64,000 nucleotides of DNA from DATLFA01 sp039915945 (GCA_039915945.1 JBDSMH010000032.1:1-64000), one strand, 5' to 3'. Positions 1 to 8,803 are shown, counted from the stretch's first letter. Numbers and translations are program-made. The notes: a model not told the origin generated them from the letters alone.

Positions 1-1058
1 TTGTTCCCCGGGATGGGAAGTCCAGCGTCGATGCTGCCAGGCTGCTCACGTGTCGCCTGCAGTGCGATGTCTGGTGTCGTGGTGACGAGTAAGACAAGGC
101 GGTCGAGGAACGGAAGATTCGTTTTGAAGTAGTTCGGATTCTTGTCCATCGTGATTTGTGTTGGGGTGGTCGTCGACCACTTGAAGGGACCACTGCCCAC
201 GGGCTGGAGGTTCTCCGCGCAGAACGGGGCTGTCTGGTTGCCCAGTGTCGAGTCGCCGCCGTCAACCGCGCAGTGCGCATAGACGTTCTTCGGGATGATC
301 GGCGCTTCCGTGACGTTCATCTGCTTCAGCAGCGGCGCGTAGGGAAAGAGGAAGTGGAACTTCACCCGAAGGCCCGTCGGGCCATCGGGCATCGTGATCG
401 CGTCCGCAGGCGTTGTCGCGCGGTTCCCGGCACCCTGTACGCCCAGCGCCGAACCCATGGAGGCTGCGGTTCGGCTGTGGTATCGCAGCAGAGACTGCGT
501 GAAGGTGAATACGACGTCGTCGGCAGTGATCGGCGTGCCGTTATGCCATTTCATGCCGGGTCTCAGAGTGAATACCGCGTCCTGAGTGCCGTCAGAGTTG
601 TCGGTGACCGTCGGCAGGCCGGCCGCGAGATCCGGGACGACCGTGTCGGTCGTGTCGAAGGCCAGGAGGCCATTGAACATTGCCTCCGCGTTCGTGTGTA
701 CGCCGCCGTTTGACGTGGTGGCTGGATTCAGGGCGCCCGCCGTGCTCGTTGTCGAGCTGACCATTGTGCCGCCGCGCACGATCGGTCTGGTGGTAGTGGC
801 CCCGGGTATCGTGGCGCCGGTCGCGGGCGTGGTTCCCGTAGCGGTGTTTTCAGTTGTCGTCGTGTCGTCGTCGTTGTTGCGAACAGCGACCACCACGAGG
901 ACGGCGGCGACAATCGCAACTACGACGATGCCGACGAGCACGTTGATAGTGCTTGCCCCCCGCTCCCGCGAGGACCGCCTCCGCCGCCTCGTCGCGCTGC
1001 TCGAGCGGTCAGCGCCAGACGAGCGCGCTGTCCCACGGTTTGGCCCGTCGTTGCCCAT
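1..1058 (-). CDS. Peptide-type ABC transporter substrate-binding protein (SBP family 5), partial
   Basis: Reading leftward from ATG at 1058, this frame stays open to the window edge, so the C-terminal part is missing (352 codons seen). The start has an Arg/Ser-rich cytoplasmic stretch with R-R-R-R-R, then one hydrophobic segment (about residues 39-62), then an Asp/Thr-rich linker, then a family 5 solute-binding domain with typical patches (MFNGLLAFD, LRPGMKWHNGTPITADDVVF, VGSGPFKW, KNPNYF). There is no lipobox cysteine, so it is probably anchored by the membrane helix, not by lipid. It lies 54 bases after the two permease genes on the same strand, so it should serve that importer for peptides or a related solute. 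The ligand cannot be told from sequence. Confidence 0.85.
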   Translation of the reverse strand, partial: MGNDGPNRGTARSSGADRSSSATRRRRRSSRERGASTINVLVGIVVVAIVAAVLVVVAVRNNDDDTTTTENTATGTTPATGATIPGATTTRPIVRGGTMVSSTTSTAGALNPATTSNGGVHTNAEAMFNGLLAFDTTDTVVPDLAAGLPTVTDNSDGTQDAVFTLRPGMKWHNGTPITADDVVFTFTQSLLRYHSRTAASMGSALGVQGAGNRATTPADAITMPDGPTGLRVKFHFLFPYAPLLKQMNVTEAPIIPKNVYAHCAVDGGDSTLGNQTAPFCAENLQPVGSGPFKWSTTTPTQITMDKNPNYFKTNLPFLDRLVLLVTTTPDIALQATREQPGSIDAGLPIPGN

Positions 1059-1111
1059 CTGCGCCACCCCCCAGGGTTCTCGCAGACCTTATCGCTCAGT
1101 GCGAGCGGCCA

Positions 1112-2056
1112 TTAAGTGCGATTTGCATCTAGTGGGACCGCCTCTACCGATCGCTTGGAAGTCACTCGTTCTTCGCCCGCCACGAGCGGGTCGAGGACGT
1201 CGTTGACCGCGTCGGCGACGAGGTTGATACCGAGCACAGCAACGAAAATTGCAACGCCAGGGAACACCGACATCCACCAGTTCTGTTGGAGGAACGGCTG
1301 CGCGTTGCTGATGAGAAAGCCGAGGCTCATCCGGCTCTGATCACGAAGCCCAAGAAATGCGAGCGAGGACTCGAGGAGGATGACTTGCGAGGCGTTCAGC
1401 GATACCACCGCAATCGCGGTTGGCATGATGTTGGGGATCACATGTCGCCCGACCACGCGCAAATCCGAAGCACCATATGAGCGGGCTGCTTCTACATAGC
1501 TACGCGTTCGAATCGACGAGGCTTCGGCGCGGACGACTCGCGCGAGGAGCGTCCACGATGTCAGGCCCAAAACGAGGATCAGATTGTGCAACGTCCGGTT
1601 GAACAGCGACAGAGCAAGCAGCGCGAGAAAGAAGCGGGGTATCGATTGGAACAGTTCGGTGATGCGCATGAGCATCCGATCGATAATCCCGCCGCTGTAG
1701 CCCGCCACCGCACCGACGGTGATCCCAATCAGAGCGGAAATAGCTGTTACCCAAAGCACGACCGTCAGTGAAGTTCGCGTGCCGTGGATTACGGCCTGGA
1801 AGATGTCCCGGCCCAGGTTGTCGGTGCCGAACGGGTGGGAACGCGACGGCGGTTGGAGAGCTGGGTTGTCGAGAGCGAAGGGATCACCCGGAACAAGCCG
1901 CGACGCAAGCAGGGCGGGAACGGCCACGACGGTGAGGAGGATGACGCCGATGGCGCCTGCCGGCCGCCTGACTACGCGCCGCAGCGTGCGGATAGGTTTT
2001 GGTCGACGGCCGCGGCTTTGACCAGCTGATGGCGTGGGCTCAACGTAAGCGGACAC
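1112..2056 (-). CDS. ABC transporter permease, DppC/OppC type
   Basis: Membrane permease of a peptide/nickel-type ABC importer. After an Arg-rich N-terminus there is the first helix (GVILLTVVAVPALLASRLVPGD), the DppC hallmark HPFGTDNLGRDIFQAVIHGTR, then a run of helices and the coupling loop (EAARSYGASDLRVVGRHVIPN) that contacts the ATPase. I chose GTG at 2056, which overlaps the upstream permease by 17 bases; a frame extension to 2122 would only read through the upstream gene's end. The C-terminus ends in a polar tail. It forms an operon with the DppB-like gene and the binding protein; no ATPase gene is visible here and may lie beyond the window edge. Confidence 0.88.
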   Translation of the reverse strand: MSAYVEPTPSAGQSRGRRPKPIRTLRRVVRRPAGAIGVILLTVVAVPALLASRLVPGDPFALDNPALQPPSRSHPFGTDNLGRDIFQAVIHGTRTSLTVVLWVTAISALIGITVGAVAGYSGGIIDRMLMRITELFQSIPRFFLALLALSLFNRTLHNLILVLGLTSWTLLARVVRAEASSIRTRSYVEAARSYGASDLRVVGRHVIPNIMPTAIAVVSLNASQVILLESSLAFLGLRDQSRMSLGFLISNAQPFLQQNWWMSVFPGVAIFVAVLGINLVADAVNDVLDPLVAGEERVTSKRSVEAVPLDANRT

Positions 2057-2990
2057 GAGGATCGATGAATCCGTAGACGATGTCGGTGACGAGGTTGGCC
2101 AGGACGACGCCGAACGCGACAACGAGCACCAACCCCAGCATCATCTCGCGATCGCTATTGGCAGCCGCGACAACGAGGACCGAACCGAGTCCCGGCCAAC
2201 TGAAGACTGATTCGATGACGACAGCTCCAGAGACCAGAAATCCGATGCGAGTGCCGACGATCGTAACGACAGGAAGCAGCGCGCTTCGCAACGCGTGATG
2301 GGCCAACACCTGGTCCTCGGGAACGCCCTTGGCTCGGGCCGTGCGGATGTAGTCCTTGCCCATCTCTTGCAACAAACCCGTGCGAGTTACACGTGCGAGG
2401 AGCGCGACCTCGGAGACCGCCAACACCAGCGCTGGCAGAATCAGGTGGTAGACGACATCGGCGGCATGGTCGAGCCCGGTGTAGGTCTGACGCGCGTTCT
2501 CATAGCTGCCGAGAGGGAACACTTTGAAGCGTAGGGCGAACACGAGCACAGAGAGTTGGCCCAACCAAAAGGCGGGCACGGCATAGCCCGTCAATGAAGC
2601 GGCACTCACGGCGAAGTCGAGACGACCAAAGGGGCGTCGAGCGGCAACGATGCCGAGCAAGAGTCCGACTACCGTCGACAATGCGAGTGCAGTCGACGTC
2701 AACAGAAGAGTCGGGCCAATCCGCTCCGCGATCACTTCGGTAACGGGCTTACCAAAAGCGGTTGAAACGCCCAGTTTCCCCCGGGACACGTTGCTCACAT
2801 ATGTCACGAATTGAGCGGGCAGCGGCCGATCGAATCCATATTGCCGGCGAATCTCTTCCACCCGTGCGGGATCCGCTCCTTCGCCGGCCAACGTCTGTGC
2901 CGGGTCGCCGGGCAGGGCGTGGACGAGCGCGAAGGTCAGCACAAACACGCTCAGCAGCGTGGGAATCACGCCGAGCAGCCGTCGAGCCAT
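2040..2990 (-). CDS. ABC transporter permease, DppB/OppB type
   Basis: First permease of the peptide-type importer. It has the DppB layout: an N-terminal helix (LLGVIPTLLSVFVLTFALVH), the conserved periplasmic segment starting LPGDPAQ with an Arg-rich Y-G-F/L-D-x-P-L-x-x-Q-F patch, then five helices and the ATPase-contact loop (TARAKGVPEDQVLAHHALRSA). The frame is open upstream to 3050, but the hydrophobic domain begins right after MARRLLG, so ATG at 2990 is preferred; GTG at 3005 is an alternative. Length, about 316 residues, is normal. The gene opens the leftward operon (DppB, DppC, binding protein). Confidence 0.87.
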   Translation of the reverse strand: MARRLLGVIPTLLSVFVLTFALVHALPGDPAQTLAGEGADPARVEEIRRQYGFDRPLPAQFVTYVSNVSRGKLGVSTAFGKPVTEVIAERIGPTLLLTSTALALSTVVGLLLGIVAARRPFGRLDFAVSAASLTGYAVPAFWLGQLSVLVFALRFKVFPLGSYENARQTYTGLDHAADVVYHLILPALVLAVSEVALLARVTRTGLLQEMGKDYIRTARAKGVPEDQVLAHHALRSALLPVVTIVGTRIGFLVSGAVVIESVFSWPGLGSVLVVAAANSDREMMLGLVLVVAFGVVLANLVTDIVYGFIDPRVRLR

Positions 2991-3112
2991 GAATCGCGCG
3001 TTCACCGCGCGGGCACAATAACAGTTGCGACTGAGGCCATCGATTCTCAAATCCTGTCAGCCCGACCTCATACCTCTCGCTGGCCAGGAGCATGCGGCCA
3101 GCAGCTGCCCGA

Positions 3113-3885
3113 TCAGCGAAAGAAGGCCGCCAGTTCGCGGGCAGTGTGGTCGGGTAGCTCTTCTGGCAAGAAATGCCCGCAGTCGAGCGAACGTCCTCGA
3201 ACATCGGTCGCCCAATCCCGCCAGATCTCGAGCGGGTCGTACCACTGCCCGACGGGCGACTGCGCGCGCCACAGAATGAACGTCGGACACTCGATCAGAT
3301 GCGTGCCGTGGTCCAACTCGTCGAGCGCGAAGTCCACGGTCGCGCCGGCGCGGTAGTCCTCGCACATACCGTGGATCACTTCCGGTCGGTGCCACCCCGC
3401 GAGGTAGTCCGCGAATGCTTCGGGCGTGCTCGACTTGCACGAACGCGCCATATAATCGGTCTCGAGATCGGTGCTCAGTGTGAGCTCTGGCATCCCGGCC
3501 GGCTGCGGCAGATAGAACCAATGCCAATAGCCGAGGCCGAAGCGCATGTCGGCGCGCGCGTATGCCTCATACGTCGGGATGATGTCGAGGATGGCCAACT
3601 TCGTGACGGTCTGCGGGTGGTCGAGCGCCAACCGGTAGGCGCAACGCGCGCCACGATCGTGGCCGGCGACCGCGAAGTGATCGAAGCCGAGGCTCGACAT
3701 CAGCTGCACTTGGTCGAGCGCCATCGTGCGCTTCGAGTACGGCGCATGATCGCAACGAGATGCCACATCGAATGGTTCTGCGGGAACCCGTGGAGCAACA
3801 GCAGCGGCGGGCCACTGCCTCCGATCCGATACCGAATCGAGACATCGTCGAGCGATGCCACTGCCAAATCGAAGCCGTCGAACAT
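3113..3885 (-). pseudogene. Haloacetate (fluoroacetate) dehalogenase-like hydrolase, broken by internal deletion
   Basis: Alpha/beta hydrolase split over two frames. The N-terminal part reads from ATG 3885 (DVSIRYRIGGSGPPLLLLHG, then FPQNHSMWHLVA). The rest continues in another frame from about 3752 (DHAPYSKRTMALDQVQLMSS, nucleophile elbow GHDRGARCAYR, YWHWF, and the late His in DCGHFLPEE). In this family about 28 residues, including the strand that ends D-L-R-G-Y-G-D-S, lie between W-H-x-V-A and D-H-A-P-Y. Here they are absent, so about 80 bases that are not a multiple of three are gone. The Asp nucleophile and the His-Trp pair known to bind halide in fluoroacetate dehalogenase are kept. Without the missing strand no working fold is expected. 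Confidence 0.8.
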
Positions 3886-3987
3886 GACTCGTTCTTATCA
3901 GCAAGGCCCACCAGTCTTCAGCTGCGACTTTGGCGTGCGTGGCGTTGGTGCACTATTCCTTGTCGATGGGGCTACAGGAGGTTGCGT

Positions 3988-5163
3988 GTGAAGTTTTCGA
4001 TGATCTTCGAAGCACAGCTCGAAGATGCGACCCCGGAGCGTGAGCACGCGACGATTCTCGACTGCGTGGAGCAGGCCGTGTTCGCGGAGGAAGTTGGCTT
4101 CGATCGTGTGTGGGCCGTCGAGCACCATTCGTTGGTGGAGTACTCGCACATGCCTGCACCAGAGATCTTTCTCACAGCCGTTGCGGCGCAAACGCGTCGT
4201 ATCCGGGTCGGCCACGGGGCCGTCTGCATGCCCTTCGGATACAACCACCCGATTCGTGTCGCCGAGCGGGCGGCGATGCTCGATGTCATCTCGGGTGGGC
4301 GGCTCGATCTGGGCGCCGCGCGTGGCGCGACCGAGCAGGAACTTTCATTGTGCGGGGTCAATCGGGAAGACACCGAGCCCCAGCTTCGGGAGGCGCTTCG
4401 GATCATCGGTCACGCGTGGAGAAACGAGCAGTTCACGTGGGACAGCGACCTCATCACTGTCAAGCCGCGAGGCGGCCGCCCGGAGCACACGATTCTTCCT
4501 CGTCCGGTGCAGACTCCGCATCCGCCACTGTTCTTGGCGTGCAGTCGCTATGAGACGGTACGCGTTGCTGCTCGATACGGCATCGGTGCGCTCGTTCTCG
4601 GATTCGACGGCCCCGCGGCGATGGGCGACACGCGCAAGATGTTCGACGACGAACGCGCGAAGTGTGGGACCGACGAGCATGTGTCGCCCGGCGTCCTCAA
4701 TGACCAATTCGTGGCCCTTTGTCCCACGGTGCTCTCAGAGGACGACGATGAGGGCTATCGCCTCGGCGCTCGAGCGCAGCGATTCTTCGCAGAGGCGATT
4801 CAGCATTGGTCAGCGCCGGGGTTGCCGGCCCCATCGCGCAATACCGAGAAGGAAGACAACATCGCCTACATGAAGGCAAGGGGCGCCGAGGTCGAGGTGC
4901 AGTTGCGTGAGCAAGCTGCCAGAGGCGAGATCTCGCAGCGCGACTCGCGCTACTTCTCCGGAAGGATCTGGAGCCTCGAGCACCCATTCGGCGATCCTCC
5001 CAAGGCGATCGAGTATGTCCGCCAGCTCGAGGCGGCAGGCGTCGACGATGTGATGTGCATGATCCAGATGGGCACGCTGACGCATGCACAGTGCATGGAG
5101 ACGATCCGGCTCTGGGGCAAGTACGTCATCCCACACTTCCGCGACGGTGCTGAGGCGGGGTAG
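3988..5163 (+). CDS. Luciferase-like (LLM) flavin-dependent oxidoreductase
   Basis: Cytoplasmic TIM-barrel oxidoreductase of the bacterial luciferase superfamily, 391 residues. Seen: KFSMIFEAQL at the first strand, RVWAVEHHSL (the E-H-H region of LuxA-like FMN enzymes), RIRVGHGAVCMPFGYNHPIR, and GRLDLGAARGATEQEL. GTG at 3988 is preferred because AGGAGG lies at 3976-3981, six bases before it; ATG at 4000 is possible. The gene is divergent from the broken dehalogenase and 110 bases before a VOC-fold gene. The E-H-H signature suggests an FMN-using monooxygenase rather than an F420 reductase, but substrate and cofactor are not fixed by sequence. Confidence 0.85.
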   Translation: MKFSMIFEAQLEDATPEREHATILDCVEQAVFAEEVGFDRVWAVEHHSLVEYSHMPAPEIFLTAVAAQTRRIRVGHGAVCMPFGYNHPIRVAERAAMLDVISGGRLDLGAARGATEQELSLCGVNREDTEPQLREALRIIGHAWRNEQFTWDSDLITVKPRGGRPEHTILPRPVQTPHPPLFLACSRYETVRVAARYGIGALVLGFDGPAAMGDTRKMFDDERAKCGTDEHVSPGVLNDQFVALCPTVLSEDDDEGYRLGARAQRFFAEAIQHWSAPGLPAPSRNTEKEDNIAYMKARGAEVEVQLREQAARGEISQRDSRYFSGRIWSLEHPFGDPPKAIEYVRQLEAAGVDDVMCMIQMGTLTHAQCMETIRLWGKYVIPHFRDGAEAG

Positions 5164-5273
5164 CTCGAATCGGCAACGGACCGTATTCGCTCCCACATCG
5201 GTGGCGCAATCGGCCGTTCTCCGGGCATGATGCGGTCGGTGCGCGCTTGCCAACCGCATCTTCCGGGGGGAGC

Positions 5274-5705
5274 ATGCCTGCGTTCGCTGGTGTTTCACAT
5301 GTCGACCTCACCGTGCGCGATGCCGACCTGAGCGCGGCCTGGTACGAGCGGGTGCTCTGCCTCGTGAAGGTGGCCGAGCATTCTGCGGACGAGCACACTC
5401 CGCGGCGGGTCGTGAACGTGATGCACCAACCGTCCGGTTTCACGATCGGGTTCAACCGCCACACGTCCGGCATCGACGGCGAGTTCTCCGAGCTCCGTGT
5501 GGGGCTCGATCACCTCTCACTGGCGGTCGCGTCCCGCGAGGAGCTGGAGAGCTGGGTCGAGCACCTGAATGCGTGCGGCGTGTCGCACTCCGGGATCAGC
5601 GACCACGTGTACTCCGGGCTCGGCGACCTGCAGTGGTCGACCTCGGTACTCGTGTTCCGCGACCCCGACAACATCCAGCTCGAGTTGATGGCCCTCATCG
5701 CCTGA
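5274..5705 (+). CDS. VOC-fold (glyoxalase/bleomycin resistance/dioxygenase) protein
   Basis: A 143-residue protein with the paired beta-alpha-beta-beta-beta repeat of the vicinal oxygen chelate fold. The first half begins GVSHVDLTVRDADLSAAWYE, where His is a possible metal ligand. The second half has GLDHLSLAVAS and ends FRDPDNIQLELMAL, where the Glu is the usual last metal ligand. A GGGGGG stretch sits just before ATG 5274, which decides the start over an upstream TTG. It follows the LLM oxidoreductase on the same strand, so the two may act on the same compound. Enzyme class within VOC is unknown. Confidence 0.8.
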   Translation: MPAFAGVSHVDLTVRDADLSAAWYERVLCLVKVAEHSADEHTPRRVVNVMHQPSGFTIGFNRHTSGIDGEFSELRVGLDHLSLAVASREELESWVEHLNACGVSHSGISDHVYSGLGDLQWSTSVLVFRDPDNIQLELMALIA

Positions 5706-5928
5706 CTCCGACTCGATGACGTGCGCGCGCCGGTCGGCAAGGCCGATGGGTGTTGTCCTCGTCCGTGCGAAGGCGGACAACACCCATGGCCGCATTCCCG
5801 GCCGCCTCTGCCGGAGCTGCGTGGACCGCCATCAGACCGACGGCGAGGAGTGCTGGGGCGAGAATTGCCCCCATCTTCCTTCGTGATCGCCGATTGCGGC
5901 CGGATTCTTCGCTGGTCGTGCTTGACAT
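5695..5928 (-). CDS. Small secreted protein, uncharacterised
   Basis: A 77-residue frame with a convincing signal peptide: a polar Arg/Lys-rich start (SGRNRRSRRKMG), a hydrophobic core (AILAPALLAVGLMAVHA) and an A-x-A type cleavage site (APAEAAG). AAGGGA lies eight bases before ATG 5928. The mature part is short, Arg-rich and without known motif, and its last codons overlap the end of the VOC gene on the other strand. It could be a real exported peptide or the 5' part of a gene whose tail has decayed. Confidence 0.4.
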   Translation of the reverse strand: MSSTTSEESGRNRRSRRKMGAILAPALLAVGLMAVHAAPAEAAGNAAMGVVRLRTDEDNTHRPCRPARARHRVGVRR

Positions 5929-6376
5929 TGTTTCGTCCCTTTCGTGAGCGTAAGTGCGTCGGTCTGACGACGGTCATCTTCCGCTCAGTGCGCGAACCCG
6001 GCCAGGGGGATCGGAGCCCAACACTCGCGGGGGTGGGCGGTTCGGCCCATTGCGGGGTGACCGGTGGCGCCTCCACACTCCGGCACGAGGGCTCATGGAA
6101 AACGAGGCAAAAATTCTGGCGCAGCTGCGCGAGAGTTTGGACGTTCGGTTGTGATGGTGCCCGGTGCGCCGTACGTACCCGAGGTCGTCGAGGCGTTGAT
6201 AGCGGAACGCGATGAGCTTCGAGCGATGCGTAGTACCGAGTCCCAACATCTGATGCTTGTCGTGACCCAACCGGCTCAGCGCATCGTTGAATTGGAAGAC
6301 ATCATCCGCAGTCGCCAGTAGTTGACGCTCGAGTCGTCGAATGCGCGGGTGGCGGCGCAGCCGTCGCTTTGACGAA
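5929..6376. other. 448-base stretch with only doubtful small frames
   Basis: Between the small secreted protein and the SAH hydrolase-like gene I see no confident gene. Two small plus-strand frames touch each other: one of 19 codons from ATG 6095 (MENEAKILAQLRESLDVRL) ending at 6154, and one of 56 codons from ATG 6151 to 6321 (begins MVPGAPYVPEVVEALIAERD), which is predicted helical and charged. The overlap of stop and start is suggestive, but neither has a clear ribosome site or a recognised family. Confidence 0.35.
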
Positions 6377-7504
6377 TCAGTTCGACGTCCCGGCGACGAG
6401 GGCACGCGCCACTCGGGCCTCGAGCGCGGCCGGGTACCGCTGGAGTCCGGCGGGTAGGTCAGCGGTGTGGCCGCTCAGGATCGCGTCGAGCCCGAGCAGC
6501 ATGATCGCTGCGAACGGGTCGAACAGTTGCGGCGCCGCGACTCCCAGACCGGCGGCAAGATTCACGAGGCTGCCGCGGTTGAGCAGGTGCAAACGACGCC
6601 CAGCGATCTCGTAGCGGTCGAGGTGGCGCCGCATCTGGATGCGCGGGTGGCGGTCGAGCCAGTCGACGTCGATCTCGCGGTCGCTGTGGCCGACGTTGAC
6701 GAGGATCGCACCGTCGGCCACCTGCTCGAGCTGTTCCGCGCCGAGTACTCCGTCGATCCCGGTAGCGGTCACGATGACGCTCGCCCGTGGCGCGGCGTCG
6801 TCGAGGGACGCGACGCGACAGCCGTAGTGCTGGGCCTGGACCAATCGCACGGGGTCGAGATCGACGACCGTGACACTCGCCCCCAGGTCTCGGGCGCGCA
6901 GCGCGACCCCTTGCCCCACGGGTCCGAACCCGACCACGACGACCTCGCGGCCGTAGAGCGCCAGCCCGGTGATCGCGCTGAACGCCGGCCATGTCTCGAC
7001 GCCGACGTGGTGACGGTTGTGGATGAGGTCCTTCAGGGCGATCCCGTTCCAGTCCAGCACCGGGAACGGGATGTCGATTCCGTCGAGCCGGTGCAGACCG
7101 GTTGTGGTGGCCTCCAGTGCGCCGGCGGGACGATGTCCCGCAGCGGCCGTCGCCGCGATGAGGTCGCCTCCCATATCGCACAGCGCATCAGCCGGTTCGC
7201 TGGCCAGCCAGGCGAGTGCTTCGGCATGCTCGGCGACGCTCATCCCGGCGCGAGCGCGGATCTCTACCCCGATCGAGGCGAGGTGGGCCGCCGCACGATC
7301 ATCGGTGCTGTCCAAATTGCACGGCGCCATGCGCACGCTCGCCCCCGCTTCGATGAGTGGAGCGATGATGCAAATGGTGTCAGCGAGGATGTGCTGGTGG
7401 CACGCGAGCGTCCGACCCTCGAGGTTGCCCGCCGCGACTTCGGCACCAAATGCGGTCGTGATCGGGGTCGTCCACGCGATCCACTCGAGCTCTGCAGCGT
7501 CCAC
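6377..7504 (-). CDS. S-adenosylhomocysteine hydrolase-like NAD-binding enzyme (short form)
   Basis: Resembles adenosylhomocysteinase but is shorter, 375 residues against about 430-490. The N-terminal substrate part includes RTLACHQHILADTICIIAPL and VRMAPCNLDSTDDRAAAHL. The NAD-binding centre has GREVVVVGFGPVGQGVALRA, followed by TVVDLDPVRLVQAQ. The segment LKDLIHNRHHVGVETW stands where canonical enzymes have a K-x-x-x-D-N-x-Y-G-T/C-x-x-S/T pattern, so the conserved catalytic Asp appears to be His. The start is GTG at 7504. It probably uses bound NAD on an adenosyl or related thioether/nucleoside, but I would not assert SAH hydrolysis. An ANTAR gene lies just upstream on the same strand. Confidence 0.75.
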   Translation of the reverse strand: MDAAELEWIAWTTPITTAFGAEVAAGNLEGRTLACHQHILADTICIIAPLIEAGASVRMAPCNLDSTDDRAAAHLASIGVEIRARAGMSVAEHAEALAWLASEPADALCDMGGDLIAATAAAGHRPAGALEATTTGLHRLDGIDIPFPVLDWNGIALKDLIHNRHHVGVETWPAFSAITGLALYGREVVVVGFGPVGQGVALRARDLGASVTVVDLDPVRLVQAQHYGCRVASLDDAAPRASVIVTATGIDGVLGAEQLEQVADGAILVNVGHSDREIDVDWLDRHPRIQMRRHLDRYEIAGRRLHLLNRGSLVNLAAGLGVAAPQLFDPFAAIMLLGLDAILSGHTADLPAGLQRYPAALEARVARALVAGTSN

Positions 7505-7559
7505 GGCAACAAGTAGATCACGGCTGATCAGATGGTGCCTGAGACGGGCATCAGCCCCG

Positions 7560-7901
7560 CTACGCGCCGGGCCGCCGGGTGCGTGCGGTGATCTCGGCGG
7601 CGAGGTCGTACAGCTTGCGGTTCTCCGCCTGCGACTGCTTCACGAGCAGGCCGACCGCCTGGTCGGCAGAGCATCCCAACGTCGCCATCAGCACGCCCTT
7701 TGCTTGCCCGATGAGATCTCGCTTTGCCATCGCATCCCGCAGGTGGGCCGAGTCCTGTTGGTGCAGCTCATCGAGGCGGTCGAGTTCGGCGTCGTGATGC
7801 TCTTCGAGCCAAGAAATCTCGGCTTGGTGGTCGCCGTCGGACTTCAGCGCTGCAGCAAGCAGTCGCTCGACCTCGCTGCGTAGACGGCCCGATTCGCTCA
7901 T
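7560..7901 (-). CDS. ANTAR-domain RNA-binding antiterminator-like protein
   Basis: A 113-residue protein. Residues about 1-50 form a charged helix (LEEHHDAELDRLDELHQQDS); the C-terminal half is an ANTAR domain (AMAKRDLIGQAKGVLMATLG, then CSADQAVGLLVKQSQAENRK). ANTAR domains bind paired hairpins in mRNA leaders and prevent termination. There is no GAF, PAS or receiver domain, so it has no built-in sensor. ATG 7901 was chosen; the open frame further upstream is Arg/Pro-rich and unlike protein. It lies 55 bases before the SAH hydrolase-like gene and may share its transcript. Confidence 0.85.
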   Translation of the reverse strand: MSESGRLRSEVERLLAAALKSDGDHQAEISWLEEHHDAELDRLDELHQQDSAHLRDAMAKRDLIGQAKGVLMATLGCSADQAVGLLVKQSQAENRKLYDLAAEITARTRRPGA

Positions 7902-8360
7902 GGGCTCATTTTGGCGTTTCGTCGTGTTGGCTGTCGAGACGCGCGGTCGCTGTGAGACCGGCGTGGGGCCGCGAGGGCGGGGTCCAGACCCCCATATGCG
8001 GCGCACCTATGGGCGGTTCGAAGGGCTCTCTCATTCGTGAGAGCCCCGCTGCCGACCTCAGCGCTTTGAGTCATTCGGACCGCGCGGGCGAGTCTTGAGC
8101 AAAACGCGAAATCCATTCACAAAATTCGTGTGAGACGAGAGCGGACAGTGCAGCGGTGGCAGTGCCCATCCTTCGACCACTCGACCACTCGACCACTCGA
8201 CCACTCGACCACTCGGGCGCTCGTGCGCGCGATGAGGCGCGCGCGGATCCGCTATTCCGCGACTGCCGGCGAAGCTCGCTGCGCTAACATTTGCCCGTCT
8301 CCGGCAGGACGCTCGATTCCTAGACCCGAACTGGCCCTCCTTCGAGCGAAGGACAAGTGC
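7902..8360. other. 459-base divergent intergenic region with hairpin and short tandem repeat
   Basis: No gene is supported between the ANTAR gene (minus) and the STAS gene (plus). It holds a hairpin at 8023-8046 (GGGCTCTC and GAGAGCCC arms, with TTCG in the loop) without a T-tract, and a tandem octamer repeat at 8174-8213 described separately. Given the neighbouring ANTAR protein, the hairpin might be an antiterminator target, but only one clear hairpin is seen and ANTAR targets are usually paired. Confidence 0.5.
8174..8213 (+). repeat. Five tandem copies of the octamer CGACCACT
   Basis: Exact repeats at 8174, 8182, 8190, 8198 and 8206, followed by a degenerate CGGGCGCT. They lie about 150 bases before the STAS start, upstream of any supported coding sequence. 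Eight is not a multiple of three, so copy-number change would alter spacing or an upstream frame. Confidence 0.95.
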
Positions 8361-8657
8361 ATGGAAGAGTGGATCCCGTTTGCCGTTGCGGTGACCGAGC
8401 GCGGCGTGAAGGTTTCTGGTGATGTCGACTTGTCGACGTCATCGTCGATGATTGCCGCCGTGCTCACGGCGCCGGTGGCCGAGCTCGATCTCAGCGAGGT
8501 GACCTTCATGGACTCTTCGGGGCTTCACGCCTTGATCCGCCTATCGACCGAGCGAGCAGGGCTGCACATCGTCGCGGTCAGTTCGCCAGTGCAGCGGCTT
8601 TTCGAACTCTCCAGAATGACCGAACATTTGATGCTTCAGAATGGCAGCGGGTCGTAG
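8361..8657 (+). CDS. STAS-domain anti-sigma factor antagonist
   Basis: A 98-residue single-domain STAS protein of the SpoIIAA/RsbV type. The phosphorylatable serine region is clear (LDLSEVTFMDSSGLHALIRL), preceded by VKVSGDVDLST and followed by a helix ending in FELSRMTEHL. Unphosphorylated proteins of this family bind an anti-sigma kinase and release a sigma factor; the kinase phosphorylates the first Ser of D-S-S-G. AAGGA at 8349-8353 supports ATG 8361. No anti-sigma kinase is seen nearby; an ECF sigma gene follows 146 bases downstream, but ECF factors are not the usual partner. Confidence 0.88.
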   Translation: MEEWIPFAVAVTERGVKVSGDVDLSTSSSMIAAVLTAPVAELDLSEVTFMDSSGLHALIRLSTERAGLHIVAVSSPVQRLFELSRMTEHLMLQNGSGS

Positions 8658-8803
8658 TTCACGCTCCGTTCACTCGAGCGCGATCTTTTTGACCGGGCTG
8701 TTTGTCTGACCGCGAACTCGGGTAGGCACAGAGCGCGATCCCAGACCCCGTTCGCTCGTCATATTGAATCGGCTTGGTCGGCCGCACCTTGTCAGGGGTT
8801 CCT

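Noticed and set aside
8174..8213. CRISPR array
   Set aside because: Units are 8 bases, directly abutting, with no spacers; it is a simple tandem repeat.
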